From NCBI GenBank assembly GCA_020809705.1, contig CP085826.1:5890001-5954000 (forward strand): 64,000 nucleotides of DNA, written 5' to 3'. The position numbers and the translations under genes were made by a program. Position 1 is the first letter of the stretch. Every line of letters starts with the position of its first letter. This DNA comes from Calonectria ilicicola (Eukaryota; Ascomycota; Sordariomycetes; Hypocreales; Nectriaceae). This document shows positions 33,054 to 44,122 of the stretch, piece after piece. Below the pieces are notes generated by a model. The model searched no databases. It saw nothing but the letters and a program-made list of their open reading frames with translations, and was not told the origin of the DNA.

Positions 33054-34520
33054 ACAAGGATTGTCAGAGATTCAAGATTGGGTACTGCACAAGAAATTTA
33101 AGTTGGAGGGCGAGGGAACTGCGACAGTTTATACAAGCATACGCAAGGCGGCCAAGGGGACGATGCCATCAAGGAAGCGCGCCAAGGTGCCTAATTAAAG
33201 ACACGACATAATAAGCGACACAGCCTGGGGTCACCACCAAGGGTCAGCGAATAACGGCTCCATCCACATCGCAGCTCCGAGAGCAACCCCGGGCCTCACC
33301 GTTGTTGGTAAGCTACCAGGGGAGTTCAGCTATTATTTTTAAGGATTCCTTCTCATGGGAATCTCTGTTCAAGGACACATGCGCCGCCCAGGTAGCATAG
33401 CAGATCGACTCATTTACCACAGCCCTATAGAATTACGGCCCTTGACAGTCACAAGGAGGTACAAGGGCAAAAACGACACCGATCCAAGAGATCCCGTTGA
33501 TCCACAGATGCACGATGACCGAATGGGCACGACTCTGCCACGGCCACTCATGCCGGCCCGTGCCCGTGTTGCCTTCAATCGCTTGCCGGTGCATTCCACC
33601 GCTCACAATGGTGAGTTGAAACCCCAATGCTCCGTCGAATGGCTGGCCTGCCTCGGTTCTGTCCCGCCTGCAAGTAGTCAACTTTTTTTTTCCGCCTTTC
33701 CTCAGTCAAAGCTAGGGGATCGTCGGTGCAGCGCCAAGGGTTGGACCCGGCAAGCATTGCTTCCCTCCCCAGTCGAATCAACGGGGACTTGGAGTGGTTG
33801 AACCCACCGCAGTGGACAAACGAAGGGATGCGCGAACAGCCACGACTACTGTTCAATGGGTCCCGTCACATACATCGTCCACAACGTAACGCGACGCTGT
33901 GTGGTTGAATTCGGTGATGCCAGGGATGTTCAACTGCAAGCGAGTGGACGGGTCGGACTGAAAGTGCCGGTGCTAACGCCATGTCTCACTACATCTCTTG
34001 TCGTGTCCCACCCTCAGCCTCTCAGGAGTTGAGGAGGGCGGGATCAACGCGGCAGCCCTTAGTCACAGCGCCACATTTCTGCCGCGACGAGCAGAAACCT
34101 GGAGACATGCTCGATGCCCATTTGACAACCAGGAAAAATCTCGCCGACAGGCCCTGTGCATGCTGGCACCATTTAGCTGATGGTCAAAATAAGTCGGACA
34201 GCTCCCTGTAGTTTGCGGTGCCCACCCCAGCCCGTCCCCAGCGTTTGCCTTTGCGCGGGCGAACTGCTGGTGCCACTGCAGGTCAAGGAACTCCACAGTA
34301 GAAGGCAGCGTGGCTTAGAAAGGCATTGCACTCAATTGGTGCGAGTTGCAGCATTGGCATTGGGCTGAAGTACAAGGGCATGATACGATTCGACGTCACA
34401 TCAATTGCACATCTATGCTCGGCCAATTCCAATGAGAGAGTTGGGGTATCGTTGCTACTCAAACAACCTTGCTTTTTTTTTCTCCTCCTCTACTAGTGTA
34501 CACTGGAGACAGGCTCTCGG
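33054..34520. other. Intergenic between DUF2235 gene and IBA57
   Basis: About 1.5 kb between two minus-strand genes. It has T8-T9 runs near 33690 and 34480. Frames of up to 148 codons on the + strand have random composition. I see no gene. Confidence 0.6.
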
Positions 34521-35699
34521 TCAGTGCCTGAGCTCACTCTGCTCCTCGAGACCTTGTCTGAGCCACTCGGGCACAAAAGCCTTGACTTTGACACCCGTCT
34601 TGTTCTCCTCCTCTCCCCATTCGAGCACGAATTCGTCCTCAGGCTTGAAGGCAGCCGACGCCGCCTCCCCGGGAAGGACAATGTCCGTCATAATCTCAAG
34701 CCGGCACAGCCCTAGCCCGATATTGCCCACACCCTTGAGCCACTTGCCGGCGCTTCGGCCACGCTTCTCGAAGCGTCCAATACTTGTGTCCCGAGGGACC
34801 ATGTCTGCGGTTGCACTTTCGAGAGAGGGGCTGTCAGCCTGGTAAGCCAGGGCTGTGGGAGCCGCATGGTCCTTTTCGTATAGGACACACGGTAGTATCC
34901 GCTTGCGGACAACACCGCGGTGTCTTGTGCGAATAGTCAGCTCCTGTCCTACGTAACAACCCTTTTTCCAGGCAATTGCATTCATGAGGTCCATGTTGCT
35001 CTCCTGGGGGAGAGAATGCTCCCTTGCCATCTCGTCCTGGCCCTCTGCCACACCTTGTAGATATCGTCGAATCGTATAAGAGTCTTCGTGGGTTTGGTCC
35101 AGGTCAAGCTCAGGCGTCTTTTGGTCGAGCCGCACGAATCGACAACCCAGGCCGGGAGCTCGCGGGTCCTTGATGGAAAGCTTTGTCGATTCAACGATGG
35201 AGTCCCACTTGGAGTTGCCCGAATCGTCCCAGGCATGCCACACGGTTGCCTCGTCTTCTCCCAGCAACTTGACGGCCAGCTTTGCCCTCAGCTTGTATCG
35301 CTTGATATGCCTCGCCAGCGTCTGAGCCTGGCCTGCGTCCACCTCAATCAAGAACCCAGGGTCCTCGGTCGGAGCCCCCGAGGCTCCGTGATTGGGGTAC
35401 ACAAATACGTCATGCAGTACTCGGCCCGTCGCGGTCAGGAACGCCGCATAGAACCCGTCATTTCGAGGCTGGCCGTTTGCACTTGTGACATCAGCTGTGA
35501 TTATCCCCTGCAGGAACCTTGCTGCATCAGGTCCTGCAATAGAGATCAGGCGGCGCGAGGACAATGACGTGAGACCTGCAGCGGGTGGAGAGGGCGGAGC
35601 GACGGATGAGGCGAATTGTCGGCGATGCAGCTGACAGGAACGGCAGACGAGGCTAGGAGGCAGCTCACGAGCCAGAGCACGTCTCGGGAGGTTTCGCAT
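34521..35699 (-). CDS. IBA57: Mitochondrial iron-sulfur assembly factor Iba57 (GcvT-like)
   Basis: Mitochondrial matrix protein that works with Isa1/Isa2 in maturing [4Fe-4S] enzymes such as aconitase and lipoate synthase. Single exon; with the Met at 35699 it has 392 residues, beginning MRNLPRRALARELP, an Arg-rich presequence ending near RRQFASSV. Two more upstream in-frame Met codons (35777, 35864) exist; the 35777 start would still give a basic leader. The folate-binding YgfZ/GcvT-like core has SRRLISIAGPDAARFLQGIITADV, and the hallmark motif KGCYVGQELTIRTRHRGVVR is complete, with its conserved Cys at about residue 247. Length is usual for the fungal family. Confidence 0.93.
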   Translation of the reverse strand: MRNLPRRALARELPPSLVCRSCQLHRRQFASSVAPPSPPAAGLTSLSSRRLISIAGPDAARFLQGIITADVTSANGQPRNDGFYAAFLTATGRVLHDVFVYPNHGASGAPTEDPGFLIEVDAGQAQTLARHIKRYKLRAKLAVKLLGEDEATVWHAWDDSGNSKWDSIVESTKLSIKDPRAPGLGCRFVRLDQKTPELDLDQTHEDSYTIRRYLQGVAEGQDEMAREHSLPQESNMDLMNAIAWKKGCYVGQELTIRTRHRGVVRKRILPCVLYEKDHAAPTALAYQADSPSLESATADMVPRDTSIGRFEKRGRSAGKWLKGVGNIGLGLCRLEIMTDIVLPGEAASAAFKPEDEFVLEWGEEENKTGVKVKAFVPEWLRQGLEEQSELRH

Positions 35700-36714
35700 G
35701 GCGGGCACCTGACTCGAGGGGAGGATGCGGTGTTGTCGGCGTGAGCAAGCCTTTCGGCAATTGCAAAATGTTGCCATGACGGAGCCACCCCACGGTCGCA
35801 CATTAGCTAAGGTGCGCACACGGCGAAACCCCACTTGCCACATACATTCTGTCCCATGACTCAACTTGCAGGCGTTATCGAGGCATGACTATCTTACCAA
35901 CATGCGATTTTCAATATCACAGGAAGCAAGATCAATTTGTCCCGCCGAAGAAACCCTTTTGCCTAGACGTGCACACTCTGTTTGCGACGGACCCGATGTC
36001 GCCCAACTATTCAACCAACCACTTGCTCCGACGCTAGCCGGGAGCATTGAAAACAGGCGAGCAGGTGTATAAAGAGAATGAAATGTAAGTTACACAAATC
36101 GAACATCAATAATTGTTTTCCAATCATGTCAATTTTCGGTCTAGTTCAGCAATATAGGTTTTCTAAGTCAAAATTCGGGTTGCAATCTTTCTCGAAAACC
36201 TACAAGTGGCTCCATCAACCGCTATCTAGTTGTAGCCCTGTCGTACAAGATGAGGCACAGCACGGGCTATAGCCATAACGAGCGCGGGCACCGCAGAACC
36301 CACGTTTCGATAACTGCTGATTGTCCTTTCCCCACGTCCAATTGCTTATCAGTTTCGGCCTATTGCAATCCCCTACCATCTTTCGGCCAAGCATCGTAGC
36401 CCATCCTCTTTACGGAATGTATAGGCGGCTCAAACAATACCGCCTTTCTCCTCTTCCACCGCCGTTCAATTAAGATTGACGTCAATAGTTCCGCGCACGG
36501 CCAACCATGGATGTTAAGATCAGGCACAAACCCACATCCCCGCGGTCCAAAATTGCCCGAAGAGGAGTGAAGCTCTTATCGCTCAACACCCTGGCAATGA
36601 TTTAAAATTGAGCCCCAATTCATTACATATACTTTAGTCTAGAATGATCATCTCAATCATGTCTCTTTTTCCCAACCATCACTCATCCTGCCGTTGTGAG
36701 GGGGAGAAATAACC
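35700..36714. other. Divergent intergenic, IBA57/carboxylesterase
   Basis: About 1 kb between divergent genes, including the optional IBA57 N-terminal extension to 35777. It contains both promoters. No further gene is seen. Confidence 0.6.
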
Positions 36715-38316
36715 ATGAAGCTCATATTGTCGTTACTTCAGACATGCGCTGTTCTCGCAGCAGCAACACCAACAGTTAAGAACGCTCCAACAGCAGTAAT
36801 CTCAGGCGGGCAGGTCATTGGCAAAACTACACAGGTTGCGAACAGCTCCAAGACAGTTGACCAATTTCTGGGAATTCCTTACGCCAGGCCGCCGCTTGGA
36901 AGCCTTCGCTTTTCGCCACCTCTTCCGCCGCTCTCCCGAAATGGCAAAGCCATTAACGCAACCTCGTGGCCTCATGCGTGCATCCAGCAAGGCTCCGCCA
37001 CGCTATTGACATCCGAGAGTGAAGATTGTCTATACCTCAATGTCTTCGCGCCGTCCACGCCGGCCTCTCGAAGCGGTCGTACAGTCATGGTCTGGATACA
37101 TGGAGGAGCGCTCAAGACGGGTTCCGCTTCTATAGCTACCTACGATGCATCCAACATGGTTGCAGCCCAGGACATTGTAGTTGTTTCAATCAACTACCGA
37201 CTAAACGTAATGGGCTTCTCGAACTCTCCAGCGATAGCGCCATCAGAGCGTAATGCAGGGTTCTATGACCAAAGGATGGCCCTCGAGTGGGTTCGAGACA
37301 ACATCGTCGCCTTTGGAGGTGATGCGAAGAAAATAACTATTTTTGGAGAAAGCAGCGGCAGCACGAGCGTGAGCCGGCTAGTGAGCACCATGACCGTGGA
37401 CCCTCCATTTCGCGCGGCCATTCTACAGAGCGGTTGGTATGACTATGCGTCAATCCTCGATGTCTCAACAGATGTCCCTGGGTTGCAAGCTTGGCAAACA
37501 ATTGTGCCTCAACTCAACTGCTCCAGTTCCACAAACAATACCAGCGAGGAACTCGCATGTATGAGGAGTGTCGATATTGTATCCATTCAATCAGCTCTGG
37601 CCGACGACGGAAGCCTCACATTTACTGCAGTCAACGACAATATAACACAACTGGAGTTTCCCGAACTAGCAAGGAAGCAAGGGAACATTGCAAGAGTACC
37701 CATCATGACGGGCACAAATGCAGATGAAGGCTCGTTGTTTATGGACCCGGCAATCGAGTCACTGGATGCCCTGGTTTCCTCATTTCCAACACTCGGATCG
37801 GTCAAACAGGAACTTGCGGTAGCTTATCCCGTTGGAGGTTCTGGCTACGCCACGCAGTACGATGCCGACGTCACCATTGACACGGATAGCGAGTTCACAT
37901 GCCCTGCATCCAGGACCGTATCATTAACGGCTGAGCTTGAGCTACCAGTCTGGCGGTACTACTTTAATGCGACATTCCCAAACACAGCGATAGCTGGATA
38001 CGGCGTGTACCACTCATCTGAAATGTCCATCGTCTTTGGTACATTCGAGCAATCTAATGCCACAGCAAACCAGCTCCAGCTCAGCAAAGTAATGCAGGGC
38101 TCCTGGGCAAATTTCGCAAAAGATCCATGGGGTAAAGGACCAGGATGGCCCAAAGTTACGTCTGATAGCGCCGGGGATTACTCAGTTGCCGCGCTTGGTA
38201 GTCCCAATAGGAATCCCGCTGGGGTAGCTGTCATTGGCAATGGCACAGTGGATAAGAATTGCTGGATCTACCAGTCTATCTATGCAGATGCAGCTGGCGG
38301 TACCCCTTGGTGGTAG
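36715..38316 (+). CDS. Secreted type-B carboxylesterase/lipase
   Basis: Single-exon esterase of 533 residues. A signal peptide (MKLILSLLQTCAVLAAATP) marks it as secreted, and many Asn-x-Ser/Thr sites suggest glycosylation. Type-B signatures: FLGIPYARPPLGSLRF near residue 52, EDCLYLNVFAPS, the oxyanion loop WIHGGALKTGS, and the nucleophile elbow FGESSGST with Ser213. The catalytic acid is probably the Glu in GTNADEGSLF, and the His is in YGVYHSSEMSIVFG. All are present, so the enzyme looks active. It hydrolyses an ester or lipid outside the cell; substrate not deducible. It stands at the edge of the long gene-poor tract. Confidence 0.94.
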   Translation: MKLILSLLQTCAVLAAATPTVKNAPTAVISGGQVIGKTTQVANSSKTVDQFLGIPYARPPLGSLRFSPPLPPLSRNGKAINATSWPHACIQQGSATLLTSESEDCLYLNVFAPSTPASRSGRTVMVWIHGGALKTGSASIATYDASNMVAAQDIVVVSINYRLNVMGFSNSPAIAPSERNAGFYDQRMALEWVRDNIVAFGGDAKKITIFGESSGSTSVSRLVSTMTVDPPFRAAILQSGWYDYASILDVSTDVPGLQAWQTIVPQLNCSSSTNNTSEELACMRSVDIVSIQSALADDGSLTFTAVNDNITQLEFPELARKQGNIARVPIMTGTNADEGSLFMDPAIESLDALVSSFPTLGSVKQELAVAYPVGGSGYATQYDADVTIDTDSEFTCPASRTVSLTAELELPVWRYYFNATFPNTAIAGYGVYHSSEMSIVFGTFEQSNATANQLQLSKVMQGSWANFAKDPWGKGPGWPKVTSDSAGDYSVAALGSPNRNPAGVAVIGNGTVDKNCWIYQSIYADAAGGTPWW

Positions 38317-41300
38317 GCAATGGAAAAGTTTAAGACAGCCTAAGCAATGTACATCATGGCAAATACGAAACTTATGATATATATCAGCTGGTTCATTATG
38401 ATGATTTTACGTGGCATCTCCTTTATTTGTCTCGGTTTAGCATAATATTTGCACGGGAAATTGCCAAATATCTGACTACAATCCTAAAAACAATCTTCGT
38501 GTGCATGCTTCTAGAGCGGGATGCTCAACCGTCAAACACTGCCAGTAAGAAAGAATGCAGAATAACTTCATGTCAAGCATCTTCCATAAACCCTTTTACC
38601 AATGGGAAAAATTCACTTGCACTTTTTTTCTCGTCGCAATGGATATAGATTCACATTCTTTTCCTTCATTCTTTTGTCGAAGTTACTATCCAAAGAGGTA
38701 ACAAACAGTAGCTTCACACAATCAGAAACAAGGGGCATACACGCAATGCTGCCCCTCTTCAGTCCCCAACAGTAATCATAGAGTTCCGTGTGCGTCAATT
38801 TCCCTCTGCATATACTGTTGTAGGAAAGAGTGAACGGGATCTTAGAAGAGCTCGGTCTTGCTCGCATTTTCTTCTGTCTCGCAGGGTTTGTCGAGGATAA
38901 TACCCATTCGCGACGACAATATTCTCAAACCCAAAGTGAGTTTGCGAGTAAAACTAAGTACATTTATCTCCGCCTAAACAAAAAGCAATGTGCTCTATCA
39001 AGTTTCTCCTCAGAAGCACCAAAGCAACAAAGACGGTATTTATCGTATTTGACAACCTAAATTACTCACCATCACTTATGGCAACGAAAAAGTAATCAAA
39101 TTAACTGCTGAGAACATATAAATATCAATATACTGGTGAAGCCTCCATAACATGATACAAAGGGATTTCGTGCTCAGCCTATCAAGTGGATGAAATACCT
39201 CATATCTCTGAGTTGAACTAACGACAAGCAAAAAAGATACCATCGATAAAGACACAAAATGAGAGTATGCTTTCTTTGTCTAAGTTTAAGTTTATCGATA
39301 TTTGTTTCTTCATTTGTTTTGCTTATTCTTCCAGCTCCTTGGTAATTTACATCTTTATGCGCCACGTCTTCTGCCACCCACCTACCTATCCGTGACAAAG
39401 ATATTAACATGCAACCCAGCCACTTCATGGATTCTAGCCCAAAAGAGGCGTCGAGTAATTCTGCCTTGATCTGTACTATCAAAAGACCCAGCAAGCCACA
39501 AGCTCGGTATTGGAATTATCGATACAGCCCGGTCCGGTGGGGAGCATCAATAAGGTTCCGATCTCGATATGCAGCCGAGACCTTCTCACTAGCTAGTTTA
39601 GGCGCATGGCTTGCTCCTACGTTTCTGATTAAAGCAAGTCCTTAAATTGTATCTGTATTATGCTTGACAATACGGTTTCCTAAGAGTGACAATACATGGT
39701 CAGCTGACTTCAATATATAAAACACTCGGCAAACAAGGACAGGTGATGGCGCAATAACGTGTTTCAATTGGGATATATCCAATACCAACGTTGTTGGCTC
39801 TTTTTTTTTCCTATCACCTTTCACCTTTCTCTTTCCCCAGTTCTTTTTCCATTTCAGAAAGGATCGCCGAAACTGTCTTGTTTCGTTCAGCGTGGAGATC
39901 CAACAAACGCCCCCACAATGCGAATGCGCTGGGCTTAGCCAGACGGGCCCTTTGCCGATAGCGCCCTGGCGATCAAGGGAGCTAAAATGGCGGCGGCGGC
40001 GCATTCGGATATACGGAGCATCGAGTCCTCCGGCGCACCAGCAGTGATGCGATTTAGACTTTGGGTCGACAGCATGTAGGTAACCTCGGGCAATGGGCCG
40101 GGAAATGGTGCTGGGCCAAAAATACTCTAGTGGTGAGGTGAAGGATGCACCTTGGGGGAACCGCAGGCGTGCTCGGCAACAATAATCACATCACCCAAAA
40201 CAGAATAAAGGGAAACTGGGTGCTGAGAGCCCCACCCCCGCTTCTCATGGCACGCTCAAGTTCGGGGCTGCTGGCAAGCTTAGATGAGTGAGGTGAGACC
40301 AACTGGCGAGCAGGCCAAGGCCTTCCCCCCAGCTCAGCTCAGGGTGAGACGGCTCAGATGGCAGCTCTCCTTGGCAGCGCTCCTGTCATCTCCCCCAGGC
40401 TTCGTGTCGGCTGGCCAATTGGCCACATGAACAGCTCATATCAAGAAGTCTCAGATAAGCGTTACAGCATGGCAGGTCAGCCAGCTACGAGATAGCTAGC
40501 TGAGGGGTGGGGATGCACCGGATGGACAAGAAGGTGATCAGCAGACAGCCCTCACAGACAACTTGTCTGCGAATGTCCCAATTTGGAGAGTTGTGAATTG
40601 GGCAACCAACTCCCGACACGGGGGGCCGTCCATGCCGCACACCTATTCACTGCCATCGCCGATGATAGGACTCACCCCTCACCCCTCCGTTCGTCCTTCG
40701 GCGTCCAGGTTTCGGATCCGTTGCCCCAGACTCGTTTTTTTTTCTCTTTCCTAGTCCCCTCGAGCGCGAGTCAAGGCCTGCGACGCCATGCCCAATAAGC
40801 ATCGTCTGATGCGATGCTGCTACTATCAAGCTCCGACAACCGGTCCCGGGCGCTCTCGGGTGGTCAAACGGATCGGAGAGGTGGGGGCTCTGGTCACATG
40901 GGCCCGGATATGCACCGGCCAAGAGCAGGCTTTCGGCGCGGTTCGGTCAGCTTGACCGACAGCAGTCAAGACGAAGTACTCTGTAGAGCAAGACAAGAAA
41001 GAAACAGCCTTCTCGGGAACCAGACTCGGGGCTTGGTACAATGGCTTGAGTTGGCTCGGGCAAACTTTCACCACGTCTCTTGTTAGACAATTGCCGGCTG
41101 AGGGGGGAGTGCCCCCCTGCCTTAGCTCCCCATTCCCGCCTTGCTTCCCGTATCAATCTCATATGATCCAGATCAGCTGGACAACCCCAGGAAAACCCAC
41201 AACCCAACGACAATTCGGTGCCGGTGCATGTGCCTATCTATCTCCCAACACTGGCTATCAATGCCGTGCTGCGATATGCCTGCACGGCGAAAGTCTCGTT

Positions 41301-41358
41301 GCCGCCGTGTGCTCCTCTAAACACGCGTCGCAATTACTTGTCCCATTTTGACTCAGCC

Positions 41359-41374
41359 TTTTTTTTTTTTTTTT
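41359..41374. repeat. Poly-T tract (16 T)
   Basis: An uninterrupted T run in GC-rich surroundings. A 15-T run follows at 42215-42229. Such runs can be nucleosome-excluding elements or old poly(A) insertions on the other strand; no flanking duplication is evident. Confidence 0.9.
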
Positions 41375-42214
41375 GTACTTTTCAAGTAAACTACTGGGTC
41401 CACGCCTCGGTTCGCAGCAAAGGCGGCGTGGCTTAGGATGGCTGAAGCACCGGGGGGCCCAGATTGTCTCTCGCCTCCCCCCTTCATGCGATCCCGTAAT
41501 CCCGTAATTGCTTGCCGAAATGCTATCCAAGACACAAGTTGGGCAAACAAAGACTGAGAGAGTCTGGCGCCATCAGAGGCCCAGGTCACTCGCCTCCCAC
41601 CGCCCATTGAAGGAGCAAGGGCGGTCTGTCCACCTGGTCTGGTCTCATCGCGACATGTGCCCTTGCATAATGTACCTGATTTAAAAGCTGCCTAGCCTGG
41701 GGGACCCGGAGAGATCTTGGCGCCGCCGCCCCAGCCAAGAGGGCGTGGAAGCCAGGCGTTGGTGCCAGACGGGCCCTGGAGCGTAGTCCCCCGCGAAAAG
41801 CAAAGAAAAAAAAAAGCTCGGCCGTATCAGGAAAAACGAGGCGAGCGGGGGGAAGAAGCAAAGAAAGCGCCTGGAAGAAAATTGTTTTGTTTCAATCAGG
41901 CCATGGCCCAGCATGATCGGGTATCCAGTATCACAAAGCGCTGGCGTTGCTGGGCACGACAACAGGGCAAGGTTTATGGGTTAACGATTAGTTGAGAGCA
42001 CAACCAGCGCAGCAGTCACTCAAGCCCAATGACCCGCGTTTAACAAAAATTCTGTGCATGGCTCATCCCGGCTGCTCGCTATTGATCCACCTGGGCCGGC
42101 AGGGGTTCCGGCGAGAGCTGGCCTCAAGGGCCCCACGGTGAGCGGCGACATTGACTACGAATCCCGTTGAGAAACTGGGGGCTTTGAGCTCGGCAGTGGA
42201 TGCATGCATGCAAG

Positions 42215-42229
42215 TTTTTTTTTTTTTTT
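42215..42229. repeat. Poly-T tract (15 T)
   Basis: A second long T run, preceded by TGCATGCATGCAAG. It is about 850 bp from the run at 41359, with no sequence similarity in the flanks. Confidence 0.9.
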
Positions 42230-43393
42230 CCTTCCAGCTTCGAAATCCACAAGCGGGACACTTTTGAACCACTTACTCATCATGTGTCCGTCTAGTCCTG
42301 CAAACCCATGGCCACACGATGGAGTCGTTGAAAAAAAAAAATTCTGCAAATGGAAGCCAAAGGTGGGAGGAGTCATAGTTAGCCAACAAACTGTCCGCAC
42401 CGGCCCTATGGCGCCCTTGCGGATGCCGGATGTCCAAAATGGACTTTTTTTGCTCTTGGCCTTTTCTCTCGGTCAATCCTTAGTCGGCGCCGGAGCGAAC
42501 CAAGGTCTGCGGTCATGCTTGCTGGTCGCCGGGTTTAACTTCTGTTGGCTTCTGCGATGACCTAAGCACTCGTCGTCGCCCGCCAAACAAGCCCCGGCTA
42601 CGGGCTCGGTGTTGCGCTGACAAACCGTGGCCGAGCCGGCTTGCCATCCTTGGGCGGACGAACCCTGATGTTAATTGGGCCGTCACCGGGGGCGTGCTAC
42701 ACCACACGGCGTGCTCCTAGCAGCCATTGAGCGGGCTCTCGTTGCGCCCGCCCTTCGATGCGCCCATGGATTGCCCCCGAGCGCCGCCTTATCTCGATCA
42801 GATAGTAGATTCATTGGCAAAGAGCGGTCGACCACTTGGAGCCATACGAAGGCGATCATCACCATGTCACGATTGCGAATGTCAAAGAGCTCGTAAAGGT
42901 TATTTTAAAATGTTTTTTTTGATTTGCTAATATCTCTTGGTGCTGAGCACCTATTCTGGGCTTGCCCCATCTGTATCTGATGTTTTTTGTGAGCTATCTA
43001 CCCTTCGTGGGGCCTCGTAATTCAGAGGACCGCCACTCTACCCATGATCCCCAACCAGTGGTGCTCCAGGGAGCGGCGTTCCCGTGTATAATCGTTATCC
43101 CCAATTCCCATGGTAAATGACCCGTTTCTCTTGAGTGGTGAAAGAGTCTCCTGTAATAATAATAATGTGTTGACAAAATGAAACAAGTGTATCCGTGAAA
43201 TCCAAAAACATGCTTTTTTTAAAGCCAAGTTTAAAAAAAAATGTGTCCCGTGTGGTATCCGTTGTATAGATAATTGTTGAAAATGAAAAAAAAAAAAGAA
43301 AAAAAACGCCGACCGATGCCCCGCAATCGCTTTTAATAAAACAAGTCGTCAAGATAGTGTACAGTTCTACAAGGTGTGGTTGAGGAAAACTTC

Positions 43394-44122
43394 TTAGTAG
43401 ACCGAAATGGCCGACACCAACCTCGCGGGGTTTCGAGGTGGCAGATAGTAATCCTCTTCGTAGATCTGTTCGTCGTCTTCCGACTCCTTCTTAGCGTCCT
43501 TGGCGTCGAAGTTCTCGAGGGCTGGTTGCGGTGGTGATGGGGGCATCGACTCGTCGTCTGATGATTCTGAGAAGTCCTCCTCGACAAGCTCGGGAGGGGA
43601 GTTGGAGTGGGAGTGTGTTCGGACGAGCTCGAGCTGAGCGTAGTCCTCCTCAAGATCGTCCTCCTCCATGTCGTCGTCGTCAATGAGGCGGGGAGAAGCA
43701 GCCTTGATTGGCTGAGGTCGAATAGTGACGTTGTTGTCGGACATCTCAATGTCATCGTCGGAGTCGTAGTCATCAGAATCTGATGAAGAGTCGGAGTCGT
43801 ACTCCTCTTCAGCGACGGCCTGGTCGGCCCACTGAACATGTCGCTCCTTGGTGTTGCTGGCACCGCGGACGGACTGGTTGAACCATCGCTCCTGTTCTCG
43901 CTCGGCATCGGCAAGCTCAAGCATCAGTGAGTCGAGGAGGTTGGCGTGTCCAACAAGCAGGCGAAGATCATGATCGGGCTGGGCAGCCTCGCGAGAGAGC
44001 TTAGCCCTGGCCTTGTGGGCGAGGTAGTAAGTCTGAGTGATGGACATGTTCTTCTTGATGGCGGCTTGTCGGAGAGAGTTGGATGGCCGATGAGTGTTGT
44101 TTGTCGATGTAAAGGTGGACAT
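43394..44122 (-). CDS. Small acidic protein, Ecm13-like N-terminal motif
   Basis: Intronless 242-residue protein. The conserved part is residues about 14-75: SLRQAAIKKNMSITQTYYLA, a basic KARAKLSREA segment, and HDLRLLVGHANLLDSLMLEL. To me this resembles the Ecm13/YJR115W-like group of ascomycete proteins of unknown function, a tentative assignment. The rest is low complexity, rich in Asp/Glu/Ser, with DDYDSDDDIEMSD and several Pro-Ser patches that could be phosphorylated. The C-terminus ends NPARLVSAISVY. It is isolated, with about 5 kb of non-coding DNA on its 3' side and about 8 kb on its 5' side, the pattern of a heavily regulated gene. Confidence 0.8.
   Translation of the reverse strand: MSTFTSTNNTHRPSNSLRQAAIKKNMSITQTYYLAHKARAKLSREAAQPDHDLRLLVGHANLLDSLMLELADAEREQERWFNQSVRGASNTKERHVQWADQAVAEEEYDSDSSSDSDDYDSDDDIEMSDNNVTIRPQPIKAASPRLIDDDDMEEDDLEEDYAQLELVRTHSHSNSPPELVEEDFSESSDDESMPPSPPQPALENFDAKDAKKESEDDEQIYEEDYYLPPRNPARLVSAISVY

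Larger units (their letters stand above)
38317..43393. other. Gene-poor 5-kb tract between convergent genes
   Basis: No supportable coding gene. The left part (38.3-39.8 kb) is AT-rich; the right part (39.9-43.1 kb) is GC-rich, with long T or A runs (for example 16 T at 41359-41374, 15 T at 42215-42229, 11 A at 42331-42341). Because the flanking genes converge, no promoter is needed here, so the size is unexplained. It could host non-coding transcripts or eroded insertions. Confidence 0.55.
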
